This document shows, piece by piece, positions 10,801 through 20,775 of a DNA stretch of 64,000 nt (position 1 is its first letter; each line of letters opens with the position of its first letter). This DNA comes from Mytilus galloprovincialis. Lineage: Eukaryota > Mollusca > Bivalvia > Mytilida > Mytilidae. The notes below the pieces were generated by a model, which saw only the letters and a list, made by a program, of their open reading frames with translations, had not been told where the DNA came from and searched no databases. The stretch is taken from positions 56,285,121 through 56,349,120 of the forward strand of contig NC_134846.1 in NCBI RefSeq assembly GCF_965363235.1, read 5' to 3'. Made by a program: the position numbers and the translations under genes.

Positions 10801-13733
10801 TAAACTTATTCGGATGTGTCTAATTTTTGTGTTGCATTTTGTCGGGTTATGTAATGTATTTCGTTTGTTTCCTGTAATTAGTTAATACTTCAGTGTTATC
10901 ATGTATATCTTTTGTATAGTCATTTTATAAAATTTTCTGTTTGCAAAAGTATTAATTATTCTAAATAATAGGGATGTTCTGGTACCTAACAGAAAACCCT
11001 GGCCGTTTTTGGCACAACTTTTTTGAACCTTTGGTCCTCGATGCTGTTCAACTTTGTACTTGTTTCGGCTTTCAAACTTTTGTATCTGGGCGTCACTAGT
11101 AAGTCTTGTGTGGACAAAATGCACTTCTGGCGTCTTAAAATTTTGTAATGTTGTGTTGTCATCTTAATGTTATATTTCACTTGGCCATAAAAGAGGGAGG
11201 TTTGGCATGCCACAAAACCAGGTTCAACCCACCATTTTTTCCTTTAAAAATGTCCTGTACCAAGTCAGGAATATGGCCATTGTTATATTATAGTTTCTGT
11301 GTGTGTTACATTTTAACGTTGTGTTTCCGCTGTGTTTCCGTTGTGTCGTTTGTTTTCTCATATTTTTGAGTGTGAATTCACATTACTATAAGACGTGTCA
11401 CGGTACTTATCTTTCCAAATTCATGTATTTGGTTTTGATGTTATATTTGTTATTCTCATAGGATTTTGTCTAATGCTTAGTCCGTTTCTGTGTGTGTTAC
11501 ATTTTATGTCGTTGTTCTCCTCTTATATTTAATGCGTTTCCCTCATTTTTGGTTTGTTACCCCGATTTTGTTTTTTGTCCATGGATTTATGAGTTTTGAA
11601 CAGCGATATACTACTGTTGCCTTTATTGATGAAAAATAAATTATTCAAGTTTAAAAACAATCACGTGGTACAATTATCTACCAAACTGGATCTTCGAATA
11701 ATTATAAATTCCTGCAAGGGTATATTTTAACATATCTTGTTTAGATAACGACGACGGTAAAGATTAATACGTTAGACTTTTCTCGCCATTTTAATTGCAT
11801 TCGTTTAGTTCTCTTTTATTCTACGTTTGCAAACAAGTATAATGTTTGATTCAAAATCAAAATCGGAGGGTGTTTTGTTACCAAATTCAAAAAGAAGTAT
11901 AAGATTATTGCATTGAACTCAGGTAATCTCACAAATATGAGTGTCAATTTATGTTCCAGCGTTCTGCTATCTTTTATATTTACATAAAAAAAATCACTCA
12001 CGAAATTCTAATTATCATAGAATTAACTTAAGGTTCCAAAACAAATAATTGTTTAGCGTGTTAAAATAACTGATTTGTACATTCGATTTTATTTTTGTCA
12101 TACGGTTGAATTGGGTGATGTGAAAATTTGAATCATTATTGTAGTGCTTTACATTTCAGGCACTGCCAGAGAAAACAGGTATGAAATCAAGATATAAAGT
12201 ACATCTTGTATACAAGTACTATCTTTTTTGCCTTCAAAGAATCACTTTATTAAACATGTATTTTGCAAACATATCATTAAAAGAGGGACGAAAGAACCAA
12301 ATGGACAGTCAAACTCATAAATCGAAATTAAACTGACAACACCATGGCTAAAAATGAAAAAGACAAACAGACAAACAATAGTACACATATCACAACATAG
12401 AAAAACTAAAGAATAAACAACACGAACCTCACAAAAAACTAGGGGTGATCTCAGGTAAGGAAGGGTAAGCAGATCCTGTTCCACATGTGGCACCCGTCAT
12501 GTTGCTTATGTGATAACAAATCCGGTAAATAGTCTAATTCGGTAGGTCATATTCATGAAAGGGAAGGGGATTGTAGTTACGACGTAAGGAACATATCCGA
12601 TATCATTTGTGAAACGGTTATTCCATAGCGGTCAACCAACTCGTGATGGCGTCCGTAAAATTTACGAAGGGATGATTTCAACTTAACCATTTGGAACTCT
12701 TGGTTTAATAGCTTCCTTGTGAGCAACAACCCTCTATCAAGAAAATCATGATAGGAAATGCAAGCACGGAATATCGTATCAATTGGGAGATATATACCCC
12801 GTATGTAGGTGCTGCTGGAATGTTGCTATTTAGAAATGGAAAGTTCACAATTGGAAAGCTGAAATCATATCTTTTGTCGTAAAGTTTTGTTTTCAACCGA
12901 CCCTCATTGTCAATTTCTAGATGCAAGTCAAAGTTAAAAAAAACCAGTATCTTTAAAAGGGACAGTCAAACTCATCATTTTATTTTAATATGAAAAAGGG
13001 ACGAAAGATACCAGAGGGACAATCACACTCATAAATCGAAATCAAACTTACAACGCCATGGCTAGAAATGAAAAAGACAAACAGACGACAAATATATAGT
13101 ACACATGACACAACATAGAAAACTAATAAGCAGCACGAACCCCACCAAAAACTAGGGTGATATCAGGTGCTCCGGAAGGATAAGCATATCCTGCTTCACA
13201 TGTGGCACTTGTAAATGGGGATGTACGATAACATAGCAATAAACTGTATATAAAATGGGTGCTTGCAATTCGAAAATCCTCTAATCTTATCAAAATACTG
13301 GGCCATCATTATATTATCTTTTGTAAAACCCAGGTCCAATGATTACATTTCAAAAACAACTTTACCACCAAAATCAAAATAAGAAAATAATGCAGAAGTA
13401 TTGAAAATATAGCCATATAGAAATGTGCAGAATGCCAATATCTATCTACTATCTAGTTTGAACAAGATTTGAGGCAACAGTAAGAAAAGCTATTAACTGA
13501 TTTTTTATTTTATTTATACTGGACTTTTGTTTTTAACAAATCGCATTTTTTCAAAAATTGCAGATAAAGATATTTTATGCCACATAAAATTATTGTGTTC
13601 CATAATTTTTTATTTAAGAAATCAGACATATGGTGATATAATCCTTGGACCTCTTCAAGGAAACCAGGATTCCAACCACACATACGAGTATCTACATAGA
13701 AACCAATCAACAGTCGTGACTAATGGGATTTGA
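1814..13733 (+). CDS. EMI-like/Ig/Ig single-pass membrane receptor, 8 exons, about 371 aa
   Basis: Predicted type I surface receptor, not recognised as a named gene. Exons: 1814-1878, 4977-5066, 6344-6405, 8710-8997, 9412-9774, 10213-10326, 12160-12178, 13619-13733. They total 1116 nt (371 codons plus stop), with matching phases at all seven junctions and GT-AG borders throughout. Predicted order: signal peptide (about 1-21), EMI-like six-cysteine module (26-70, ending in an adjacent Cys pair and a GYAGPNC turn), Ig1 with C96, W110 and DxGxYxC ending at C150, Ig2 with W210 but no cysteine pair, transmembrane helix about 299-324 followed by RK, tail to 371 with Y338-GDI and Y356-EYL. N-glycosylation sequons lie in both Ig domains. 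RT relics sit in introns 3 and 7. Ligand and function are unknown; an immune or adhesion role is inference. Exon 1 and the microexon are the least certain parts. Confidence 0.78.
2662..3256 (-). pseudogene. Diverged reverse-transcriptase relic
   Basis: Two broken minus-strand frames, read 3256 to 3005 then 2916 to 2662, match in order the RT relic at 7050: an FRYLDD catalytic box (YLDD for YIDD), then SYGVYISQLVRFARVC. At least one frameshift separates them. Far more diverged than the 7.05-kb copy, so a different or older lineage of the same RT type. Confidence 0.68.
3300..3800. repeat. Interspersed repeat fragments
   Basis: About 3300-3560 resembles about 15535-15750 (shared TTGGATGTGTACTG-like and TATTAGTTGTTATTAG stretches). 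About 3690-3790 is a reverse-orientation piece of the family described at 6545. From 3800 to 4930 there is nothing I can assign. Confidence 0.5.
4977..5066 (+). CDS. Exon 2: first half of EMI-like module
   Basis: Acceptor TTATTATTCAG and donor CAA|GTTAGT, phase 2 to 2. Thirty residues are completed here, with the pattern GWC-x13-C-x7-C-TRYK, as in EMI modules of invertebrate scavenger-type and MEGF-type proteins. The frame closes soon after the donor. Confidence 0.78.
6344..6405 (+). CDS. Exon 3: second half of EMI-like module
   Basis: This 62-nt exon lies in a different frame from the longer overlapping ORF. Read from acceptor TTGCTTGAAG with one carried base, it gives STDYCCEGYAGPNCD, the Cys-Cys-x-Gly-Tyr ending typical of EMI modules. 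Donor CAT|GTATGT, leaving phase 1, which matches the first Ig exon. Confidence 0.75.
6545..6800 (+). repeat. Interspersed repeat, 'GATTGCYTATGARACA' family
   Basis: Shares an ordered series of blocks with 26966-27210 and 60166-60268, and in reverse with about 17045-17090: the ATGATTGC..ATGA start, GGTCAC-GTACG-CCTT, AAAGCCCATACCGC and GTCAGCTATAAAAG. No coding content. It lies in intron 3 of the receptor gene. Confidence 0.75.
7050..7658 (+). pseudogene. 5'-truncated reverse transcriptase (Penelope-like type)
   Basis: A 202-codon open frame starting inside an RT domain: EADFIQKLLRKK, then the YIDDVLSLNN catalytic box (motif C), then a thumb-like region (AANGVYISQLIRYSRAC), ending SDMFLTS and a stop. 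The upstream RT motifs are absent, so it is truncated at the 5' side. Related relics occur at 2662-3256 (-), 12242-12950 (-), 50860-51765 (+) and 54693-55215 (+). Assignment to the Penelope-like class is by resemblance of motifs B and C; no GIY-YIG domain is attached. Confidence 0.8.
7659..7970 (+). repeat. 3' UTR and terminus of the RT element
   Basis: About 300 bp conserved with the sequence after the stop in the copies at 12.3 and 51.5 kb. Landmarks are AGATCACCCC, TAGCCATGGCGTTGTCAG and GACTGTCCCTGTGGTATC. This tail also occurs alone elsewhere. Confidence 0.78.
8340..8480 (+). repeat. Interspersed repeat, 'ATGGTCGGGTTGTTG' family
   Basis: Matches 61132-61195 (+) and 14752-14890 (-): GGTGACCTTCTGCTG, CTATGGTCGGGTTGTTG and CCATTTCCATTCTCAATTTT. 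The open frame across it (8181-8504) is repeat-derived. Confidence 0.75.
8528..8646 (+). repeat. Interspersed repeat, 'GGTACCAGGATTATAAT' family (partial)
   Basis: Shares GGTACCAGGATTAT, the GTTTCGTCTACATACGACT block and AAGCCAAACAAGTACAAAG with copies at 20156-20775 and 23638-23990. It lies directly upstream of Ig exon 4. Confidence 0.78.
8710..8997 (+). CDS. Exon 4: Ig-like domain 1
   Basis: One exon carries one domain, phase 1 to 1 as is usual for Ig domains; acceptor TTTGCCTTTTAG, donor ATG|GTAGTG. Canonical landmarks: strand-B Cys (VVTC), Trp 14 residues later (PWKH), and the DNGIYVC strand-F motif. Two N-glycosylation sequons (NMT, NYT). Confidence 0.88.
9412..9774 (+). CDS. Exon 5: Ig-like domain 2 lacking the core disulfide
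   Basis: A 363-nt phase 1-1 exon; acceptor TGTTTCCAG, donor AAG|GTACGT. It keeps the Ig core Trp (VNWYRG) and a strand-F-like NTYTVQ. The two positions normally held by cysteine are Val (about residues 197 and 268), and the domain has no cysteine at all. One sequon (NIS). The fold is inferred from position, size and these landmarks. Confidence 0.83.
10213..10326 (+). CDS. Exon 6: transmembrane helix
   Basis: A 114-nt phase 1-1 exon; acceptor GTAAATTTCAG, donor CAG|GTATAA. After a short polar stem it encodes about 25 hydrophobic residues (IPLIIVGSIICGIIVMIVGA and on to VFVL), then RK, the usual stop-transfer charge on the cytosolic side. The longest open frame here is on the opposite strand, so this exon is easily missed. 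Confidence 0.82.
10470..10518. repeat. 49-bp perfect palindrome with 1-nt centre
   Basis: Arms of 24 bp (10470-10493 and 10495-10518) are exact reverse complements around a single G at 10494. Each arm contains GTTGTACCACCGTCTCAG or its complement. It lies in intron 6, within repeat-derived DNA. Confidence 0.95.
10735..11635 (+). repeat. Long interspersed repeat, copy 1
   Basis: About 900 bp parallel to 18200-19110, from GTGACGTAATTTTT through TTCTAAATAATA-GGATGTTCT and TTGGCATGCCACAA to ATACTACTGTTGCCTTTAT. Open frames here, such as those at 10986-11369, recur in the second copy and are repeat-derived. No transposase or RT seen. It lies in intron 6 of the receptor. Confidence 0.78.
12160..12178 (+). 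CDS. Exon 7: 19-nt microexon
   Basis: GCACTGCCAGAGAAAACAG between a good acceptor (GCTTTACATTTCAG) and donor (CAG|GTATGA). It enters in phase 1 and leaves in phase 2, which is exactly what the last exon needs; without it the tail would be out of frame. It encodes GTAREN plus part of Arg. Confidence 0.6.
12242..12950 (-). pseudogene. Reverse-transcriptase element relic (intron 7)
   Basis: Minus-strand copy of the 7050-7970 element: 3' tail at 12290-12600, then coding sequence (stop region near 12580, broken frame up to about 12926 with HLEIDNEGRL and YGVYISQLIRYS). The catalytic YIDD part is missing, so the copy is 5'-truncated. Frameshifts near 12760 interrupt it. Confidence 0.8.
12955..13225 (-). 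repeat. Second minus-strand 3' tail of the RT element
   Basis: Repeats the tail landmarks GGGACGAAAGATACCAGAG, AACGCCATGGCTAG and CACGAACCCCACC just beyond the previous copy, without its coding part. Either a nested or a neighbouring independent insertion. Confidence 0.72.
13619..13733 (+). CDS. Exon 8: cytoplasmic tail and stop
   Basis: Acceptor TTTTTATTTAAG, TGA at 13731-13733. It adds 37 residues with two tyrosine motifs, TYGDII and TYEYL, separated by 14 residues. They fit YxxI/YxxL but not the ITIM rule at position -2. Asn/Gln/Thr-rich with no cysteine. Confidence 0.68.
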
Positions 13734-13739
13734 CAGAGA

Positions 13740-14640
13740 AGAATTCATACTAGATTATAGGTCTGTATCGATTTAAACTCCTTTAAAACATAGTAAGAAT
13801 AGTTTACTCAACAGGCAAAGTTGGAAGATGTGAACATAAAAAATGAAGATAAACTATATATAACCAAATGATAAACATGTGATTTACTTCGAATCATCAT
13901 CTCAAATAAAGAGTGAAACCCATACTGTTTAGTTTTTAATTGTAAGTGAAAAATCCATCCGTATGACATATAAGGAGATGTAGTGTGATTGCCATTGAGA
14001 CTATTCATCAAAGTTTCTAGAACTATTTGTGTTCCAAGTCGGAATGTACTTCGCTATTTGTGATAGCATATGAGGTAGATGAAGATATAAAACTAAAGTC
14101 ATAGAAATTTTCAAATCACACATTATAACTGGTATAAGAATAAATCGCATAGCTATAATGATACAAATTTTGAGCAGCTGAAACAGTTCAACTACACCTT
14201 GCTCTCTTTCCAACTTTCATTGTGATACGGGTCGGATGATATACTGACGTCTGCTCCTATATCCATATCGTGAAACATAGAAACGGTTTCGAAATCCTCG
14301 GCTGGAATGGCATCCTAACGTTTTGAATAATCTGTTTTTTTTTGTGCTTCTTTTTCTTTTCAAAAGTTAAGATCGATAATAGTTTATTCTTGTAGTAAAC
14401 TTGCTGTAAGATGTAAACGATTATATAACCTATTCGTCAATAGATGATTACCAAGTTAGTTTTCTAAGCACATAACAGTACATTCATACTCATTCAAACA
14501 TTTCCATTAAGGAATAGTGCAATGACAAGCATCTAGTAAATATGTAGTCTTGTCAGTAGTTTACCTAAGCGCCTTAAATACATGTTTGCTCTTAATGGAT
14601 TAAACTCATTTGCACTTTATTATTTTATTTATGTGTTTCT
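13740..14640. other. Gene-poor stretch after the receptor gene
   Basis: Contains the receptor's presumed 3' UTR. Short open frames on the minus strand (13808-14213) have no recognisable domain, start context or splice pattern. I see nothing else assignable. Confidence 0.4.
13905..13910 (+). terminator. Candidate polyadenylation signal
   Basis: AATAAA, 172 bp after the receptor's stop codon. Suitable position, but the sequence is common in AT-rich DNA. Confidence 0.35.
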
Positions 14641-14654
14641 CACTAATTGGGACT

Positions 14655-15080
14655 CAACACATAATAAGACTTGCTTGCCAAGGCATGAAATTGCACAATA
14701 ATTTATACGAAATAAAAAAAAGAAGTCTATGAAAACTGACAAAATCAAATAAAATTGAGAATGGAAATGGGGAATGTGTCAAAGGGACAACAACTCGACC
14801 ATAGAACAGACACCAGCAGAAGGTTACCAACAACAGGCCTTCAATGCAGCGAGAAATTCCCGCACCCGGAGGCATCCTTCAGCTGGCCCCTAAACCAATA
14901 TATATACTAGTTCAGAAATAATAAACGCCATACTAAACTCCAAATTGTACTCAAGAAACTAAAATTAAAAATAATACAAGACTAACAAATGCCAGAGGCT
15001 CCTGACTTGGGACAGGCGCAAAAATGCGGCGGGGTGAACATGTGTATTATGAGATCTCAACCCTCCCACTTTACCTCTTG
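14655..15080 (-). repeat. Interspersed repeats in reverse orientation
   Basis: 14752-14890 is the complement of the 8340-8480 family. 14985-15080 (TCCTGACTTGGGACAGGC, CAACCCTCCCAC) is part of the 6545 family's distal half. No gene. Confidence 0.7.
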
Positions 15081-16389
15081 CAAATGTAGAAACGCTGCCA
15101 TTCAACGGGAAAGGTGTAAAACAAATGACTTGGAATGATGGGATTAACCTGGTTTTAAGATATAGCTTACCCTCCCACTTGTATGCCAGTCGTAACTTTA
15201 TAGTTGTGTAATATTGACTAATTTCGGTGAGCAACTTATACAGATATAATAGGTTAAAGTGACAATGATAGACTTAATTTTAAGTTCGGTTGTACCTATA
15301 GAACATGTATTTCATTTCAAATGGTAAAGCACAACCTCATTCATACGGCCATGTTATTTACCGAGCACAGAAATTTTGATACAATCCGGGTAAACTTGTC
15401 GATAATTCAAATTAACTTATTTTCAAAGGTTACTAATTCAACACAATAACTAGATCTTTAAATAGTTGTTTTTATTGGTATTAATATTGATTATGCGTAT
15501 AGTCAAATAAAAACTTAATATATGTTGTTTTATGTCCATATACACATTCATAGCTTTACAATCTGTCGATATCTGTATCTTAGCTTTTCATAAGGTCATG
15601 TATTCCCCTGACTGTTTATGACGTCTTTTCACAATATCTATTGAATGTTAGATGTGTACTGATTGATATTTCTGTTTACATGCATGATCTTTTTTATTAG
15701 TTGTTATTAGCTTTGAACTACTGGGACCGTCCGTAACTGTGACTTCTCTCAATTTTGTACATAGTTTTCAAATTGAGCCCGTCCTGTTTTATTTTTTATC
15801 AAAATCTTGTCCTTTAAAGTGTATACAATTGTTTCTGTATTTTTCATATTCTTATATTTTAAGGATGAACAAATTTATTGAGTTTATTATCTTCGTATGT
15901 TTTATAGCATTGCACTTATCGTTTTGGGCGGAGGTTAATTTTCTAATAGAAGACCTGTCATGAAAAGGCTTTGAAACTGGGTTGTCAAATGCTCACATTA
16001 AATCAGTACAGAAACCGTGTATTTAATGTCATCCTATACACCAAATGTCACAGTGTTGCTCCTACTAAAAAATAAGACACAGAACAAACATTTAACGGAA
16101 AATATATGTAGCACAACATATTGGTTTTTAGATCGGATTCGACTGAGAAATTGTTAATTATTGGTAATTAATTGGATAAAATTGACCTGGAATGTGCAAT
16201 TTTGAATTGCAGACATCATTGTCTAGTTCTTTGATTCATCGTATTATGCCGGCCAATAAATCGGACCTTGTTACTTTATATTTAGTAGAATAGATAAGGA
16301 CGTTATTTTTCACGTTTTAATTGTTTTACACATGTCATTTCAAGGCCTTTTAGGACGTAAGGGGACAGCATACTTGTTAATTTCTGTGT

Positions 16390-17045
16390 CATTATACCCC
16401 CGCTTTAAAAAAGGGGGGTATACTGTTTTACCTCTGTCTGTCCGTCCATCAGTCCGTCCGTCCGTCCGTCCGTCAGTCAGTCCGTCCCACAAAACTTTCG
16501 TCACATTTTTCTCAGGAACTACACATCCACCCTTTCTGTAATTTGGTATCAACATTTATATATGTCAGCCATACCGTGTGATGCGTTTTCAGATTCATCA
16601 CTTGACAACTTCCTGTTTACCGAACACTTGTATGATTTTACACATGATAGCCAAATTGAAAATTTTCGTCACATTTTTCTCAGGAACTACAATACAAGTA
16701 TTTCTGAAATTTGGTTTCAGGATTTATATAAGTCAGCTTTACCGTGTGATGCGTTTTCAGATTCATCACTCGACAACTTCCTGTTTACCGAACACTTGTA
16801 TGATTCACACATGATAGCCAAGTTGAAAATTTTCGTCACATTTTTCTCAGGAACTACAATACAAGGATTTCTGAAATTTGGTTTCAGGATTTATATAAGT
16901 CAGCTTTACTCTGTGATGCGTTTTCAGATTCATCACTCGACAATTTCCTGTTTACCGAACACTTGCATATTTTTACACTATTAATATTATCCACTTGCGG
17001 CGGGGGTATCATCAGTGAGCAGTAGCTCGCAGTTTCACTTGTTTG
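16390..17045 (+). mobile_element. Tandem-core element (pearl/CvA-like), about 168-bp units
   Basis: Starts with TACCCCCGCTTTAAAAAAGG and a TCCGTCCGTCCG tract, and ends near GCGGCGGGGGTATCATCAG, so the termini carry matching GGGGGTA-type ends. Between them a unit beginning TCACATTTTTCTCAGGAACT starts at 16501, 16669 and 16836 (168- and 167-bp spacing). This layout is known for non-autonomous Helitron-like elements of bivalves (pearl/CvA type). Open frames at 16332-16984 reflect the tandem unit. Confidence 0.7.
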
Positions 17046-18010
17046 GTCTCTTGTGGAGATTTCTCTCATTGGCAATCATACCATATCTCTTTGTCTTTTC
17101 TATTGCACTAGTAGTTTCTGAAAATGCCTGAAACAATAAAATATTAATAATCTAAATGAATACTTGTTAAATGGATTTAAAAACAAAATAAAATAAAATG
17201 TACAAATTATCCATACTGCTTTGCTATTCTGATTTGATTAGGAAATGAATATACTTCAGCAATGAATAACTGTCATTATCTTTTAATTTTAGAGTTATAG
17301 AGTGAATATGACAATTTAAGTGGAGATTTACTTATGGATTTTCTTTGATTTATCAAATAATTGTATATGAAGATTTTAAGTTTCTTAAAGACTTTGTTCT
17401 ATTGTTGTTTTGAAAACAATTTTTTATAACATTTTGGGACAGTGTAATAACCCTTGTAAACATCTTTTTGTTTGTATATCACTAGTATCGAGTGAGATTA
17501 ATTCGTGTGTACAGTAATTGTCGAATTAGTGTAAGAATTGTAGGTTTAAGCTTATGTTTTATTAGCCCCATACTATATGTGGATGCGTTGTATATATGGT
17601 ACGTGTTAACCTTTATATAATTTTATTATCTAAGGAATGACTGTTTTTTTCTGTCTATGAAGAAATCACAGCAAACATAATGCACACTGAATAACCCGCG
17701 TAACAGATTATTTAAAAGTGTTCACCCATTTTTAAAGATAATTTCGAAAAGACAGATATATATCCCAAATTCATGTATATAGTTTAAATGTTTAATGTTA
17801 TATTTGTAATTCTCATCGGATTTTGGCAAATGTGTTGACGTCTTTTCTATTATATTTATGTGTTATGGAAACAAAAATTAATCACCGCCGTCATTTATTA
17901 GATTTAATTTTGGTCAACATAATCTGTACGATAATTTACGTTTGAAGTTGGATTCATAAAAAACTGCATATATATATATATTATAGTTAATTGCTATTAA
18001 TAAGTATTGC

Positions 18011-18060
18011 AATATGCATTGTGTTTAAATGCAATATGCATTGTGTTTAAATGCAATATC
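18011..18060. repeat. 22-bp tandem duplication
   Basis: AATATGCATTGTGTTTAAAT plus GC, two copies at 18011 and 18033 and the start of a third at 18055. Confidence 0.9.
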
Positions 18061-18128
18061 AGTATTTAGTTCTATTTTAATCTTTAATCAATCCTAATTC
18101 TATCTTACTTTTAAGATATAGTTTTTCA

Positions 18129-18256
18129 TATGTGACGTAATTTTTCTGCTGTTTCAGACATTTCATATATTCAAATGTGACGTAATTTTTAAAGCCTTTT
18201 CACCATCGTATGTGACGTAATTTTTAATGCCTTTTCACCATCGTATGTGACGTATC
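18129..18256 (+). repeat. 35-bp tandem repeat carrying TGACGTAA
   Basis: TGTGACGTA occurs at 18131, 18176, 18211 and 18246; the last two spacings are exactly 35 bp and share TTTTCACCATCGTA. TGACGTAA resembles the CRE/ATF site. It abuts copy 2 of the long repeat, so it may just be part of that repeat. Confidence 0.85.
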
Positions 18257-19110
18257 ATTCATTATGTATTCGTGTTTGTTTTATGTAATGAGTCAATACT
18301 TCAGTTTCATTATGTTTATCTGTTATATTCATTTGATAAAATTTACTGTTTGCAATAGAATTAATTGTTCTAAATAATAAGGATGTTCTTATCCCGAGCA
18401 TAAAAACTTAGTCGTATTTGACACAACCTTTTTCAACTTTTGATCTTCAGTGCTGTACAACTTTGTACTTTTTTTCGCTTTCGATCTTTTATATCTGGGC
18501 GTCACTGGTGAGTCTTGTGTGGACGAGGCGTGTTTTTGGCGTATTAAATTTTAAACTTGATGCTTTTTGTTATTCATTAATCATGTGTTTCTTTGTCTAA
18601 TACGTTTTCCTATTTATTTGTATTGTAGTCCTGTAATATTATGTTGTCATTTCTATGTTATATTTAACTTTGTCATTAAAGTGCGAGGTTTGGCATGCCA
18701 CAATACCAGGTTCAACCTACCATTTTTTCCTTTAAAAATGTCCTGTACCAAGTCAGGAATATGGCTATTGTTATATTATAGTTCGTTTCTGTGTGTGTTA
18801 CAATTTAACGTTGCGTCGTTTGTTTTCTCTTATTTTTAGTGTAAATTGACATTGCGATAAGACGTGTCACGGTACTTGTCTATCCAAATTCATGTATTTG
18901 GTTTTGATGTTATATTTGTTATTCTCGTGGGATTTTGTCTGATGCTTGGTCCGTATCTGTGTGTGTTAGTTACCTTATAGTGTTGTGTCGTTGTTCTCCT
19001 CTTATATTTATGCGTTTCCCTCAGTTTTAGTTTGTTACCCCGATTTTGTTTTTTGTCCATGGATTTATGAGTTTGAACAGCGGTATACTACTGTTGCCTT
19101 TATATATTAC
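18200..19110 (+). repeat. Long interspersed repeat, copy 2
   Basis: Parallel to 10735-11635 over its whole length, with the same order of landmarks and small indels. No coding function. From 19110 to 20150 I can assign nothing. Confidence 0.78.
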
Positions 19111-20155
19111 AGTCAGTCCTTTTAACATATTTCTAACTTTCATTAGTAAGAAGTAAATCATGAATAACTATGATAACGTCGCGGACACATGACCATACTA
19201 AAATATTTCAGCCATTCAGCCAATCGTAAGACGTATTGCACCCCAAATTTACGCCTGTCGGTAAAACGGATCAATTTTGCTACAATGATAGCGGAAACGA
19301 GTCATGTCCACTTATCAGAGGGAAATTACATATTTTATGAATTAGGATTGAGACTCCTCCGAGAAATCACGAGGAAAATTAGGTGATAAGGTACGACGTG
19401 AGATACATAATTATTTCTAGAATAATATATCAGTAACCGTTGTGGATAGTAAAATTGGAAAAGATAGTAAATAGTAAATAGCCAATTTATCGTTTATAGT
19501 TTAAATGTTTCAGACCATTTCTGATAAGTAGCTACTTGTATGTACTTCATATAGTTCTACGCTAGATTATACTCAATCGGGGTCTCCATCCTTGTGTTAA
19601 GATATTCACTAAAACCCAAAATAAGCACACCAATGGTACATTTCTGCATCATTTTGTTTTAATGTATGAGATAGTTTCCGATAATTTGTGTGTTTTATTA
19701 TACGTATTGTTTTATTATATTTTAGCATAGTGGTCATTTCTTATTTCGGGTTTAGGAAAATAAATCAATTACAAACTTTGTGGCAGCTCTCTTTGATTCT
19801 ATGTGCGAAGGAATTCCTTTACACGCTTTTGAGATCTCAGGCAATCAAAACCAGTTTTTAACCTAGCAGTCATGTTGAATTTCCAAAATCCTAATAAAAT
19901 TCCTGACCATGTGATTATGAAGTTCACAGATTGATTACTATACACAAGACAATTGATAAAAAAAAATCTTTTGGATATGCATATGAACATATGTCCTCAT
20001 TAAATACAAAGTTTCATTAAATTCTATTGAACGTTTGCAGAGGAGTTGCGATCACAAACTGTTGCAGTAGTATATTTGGGTCAAAATTCTAAGTTCAAAG
20101 GGACATACATGATCATAATCTCCTGTCGATATGCGCATCTACATCTAGTTATCGC

Positions 20156-20775
20156 AGGTACCAGGATTGTAATTTAATAGGCCAGACGCGCGTTTCGTCT
20201 TTATATGACTCATCAGTGACGCTCATATCAAAATAGTTATAAAGCCAAACAAGTACAAAGTTGAAGAGCAAGGACCCATAATTCCAAAAAGGCGGCTAAG
20301 GTAATCTATTCCTAGGACAAGAAAATCCTTATTTTTTAGTCAAATTCAAAGTTTTGTAAACAGGAAATTTATAAAAATGACCACATAATTGATATTTACG
20401 TCAACACCGATGTGCTGAATACTGGGTTGGTGATACCCTCGGGAACGAAACGTCAACCAGCAGTGGCATCGAACCAGTGGTGTAAATAGTTATGAAAGGT
20501 ACCAGGATTCAATGCGCCAGACGCGCGTTTCGTCTACATACGACTCACCAATGACAGTCAGATCAAAATAGTTATAAAAACAAACAAGTACAAAATTGAA
20601 GAGCATTGAGGATTCAAAAGTCCAAAAAGTTGTGCCAAATAAGGCTAAGGTAATCTATTTCTAGGATAAAAAAAATCCTTATTTATTGGTAAAATTAAAA
20701 GTTTTGTAAACAGAAAATTTATACAAATGACCACATAATTGATATTCATGTCAACACTAAAGTGCTGACTACATA
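20156..20775 (+). repeat. Two tandem 'GGTACCAGGATT' family copies
   Basis: Copies begin near 20156 and 20497. Each runs through GTTTCGTC, ATCAAAATAGTTATAA, GGTAATCTATT and AAATGACCACATAATTGATA. The first also has GGTGATACCCTCGGGAACG and CCAGTGGTGTAAATAGTTAT, the distal end of the unit. Confidence 0.82.

Noticed and set aside
16332..16984. Overlapping ORFs, one 140 codons with internal repeats
   Set aside because: They follow from the 168-bp tandem unit of a non-autonomous element, and repeat in more than one frame.
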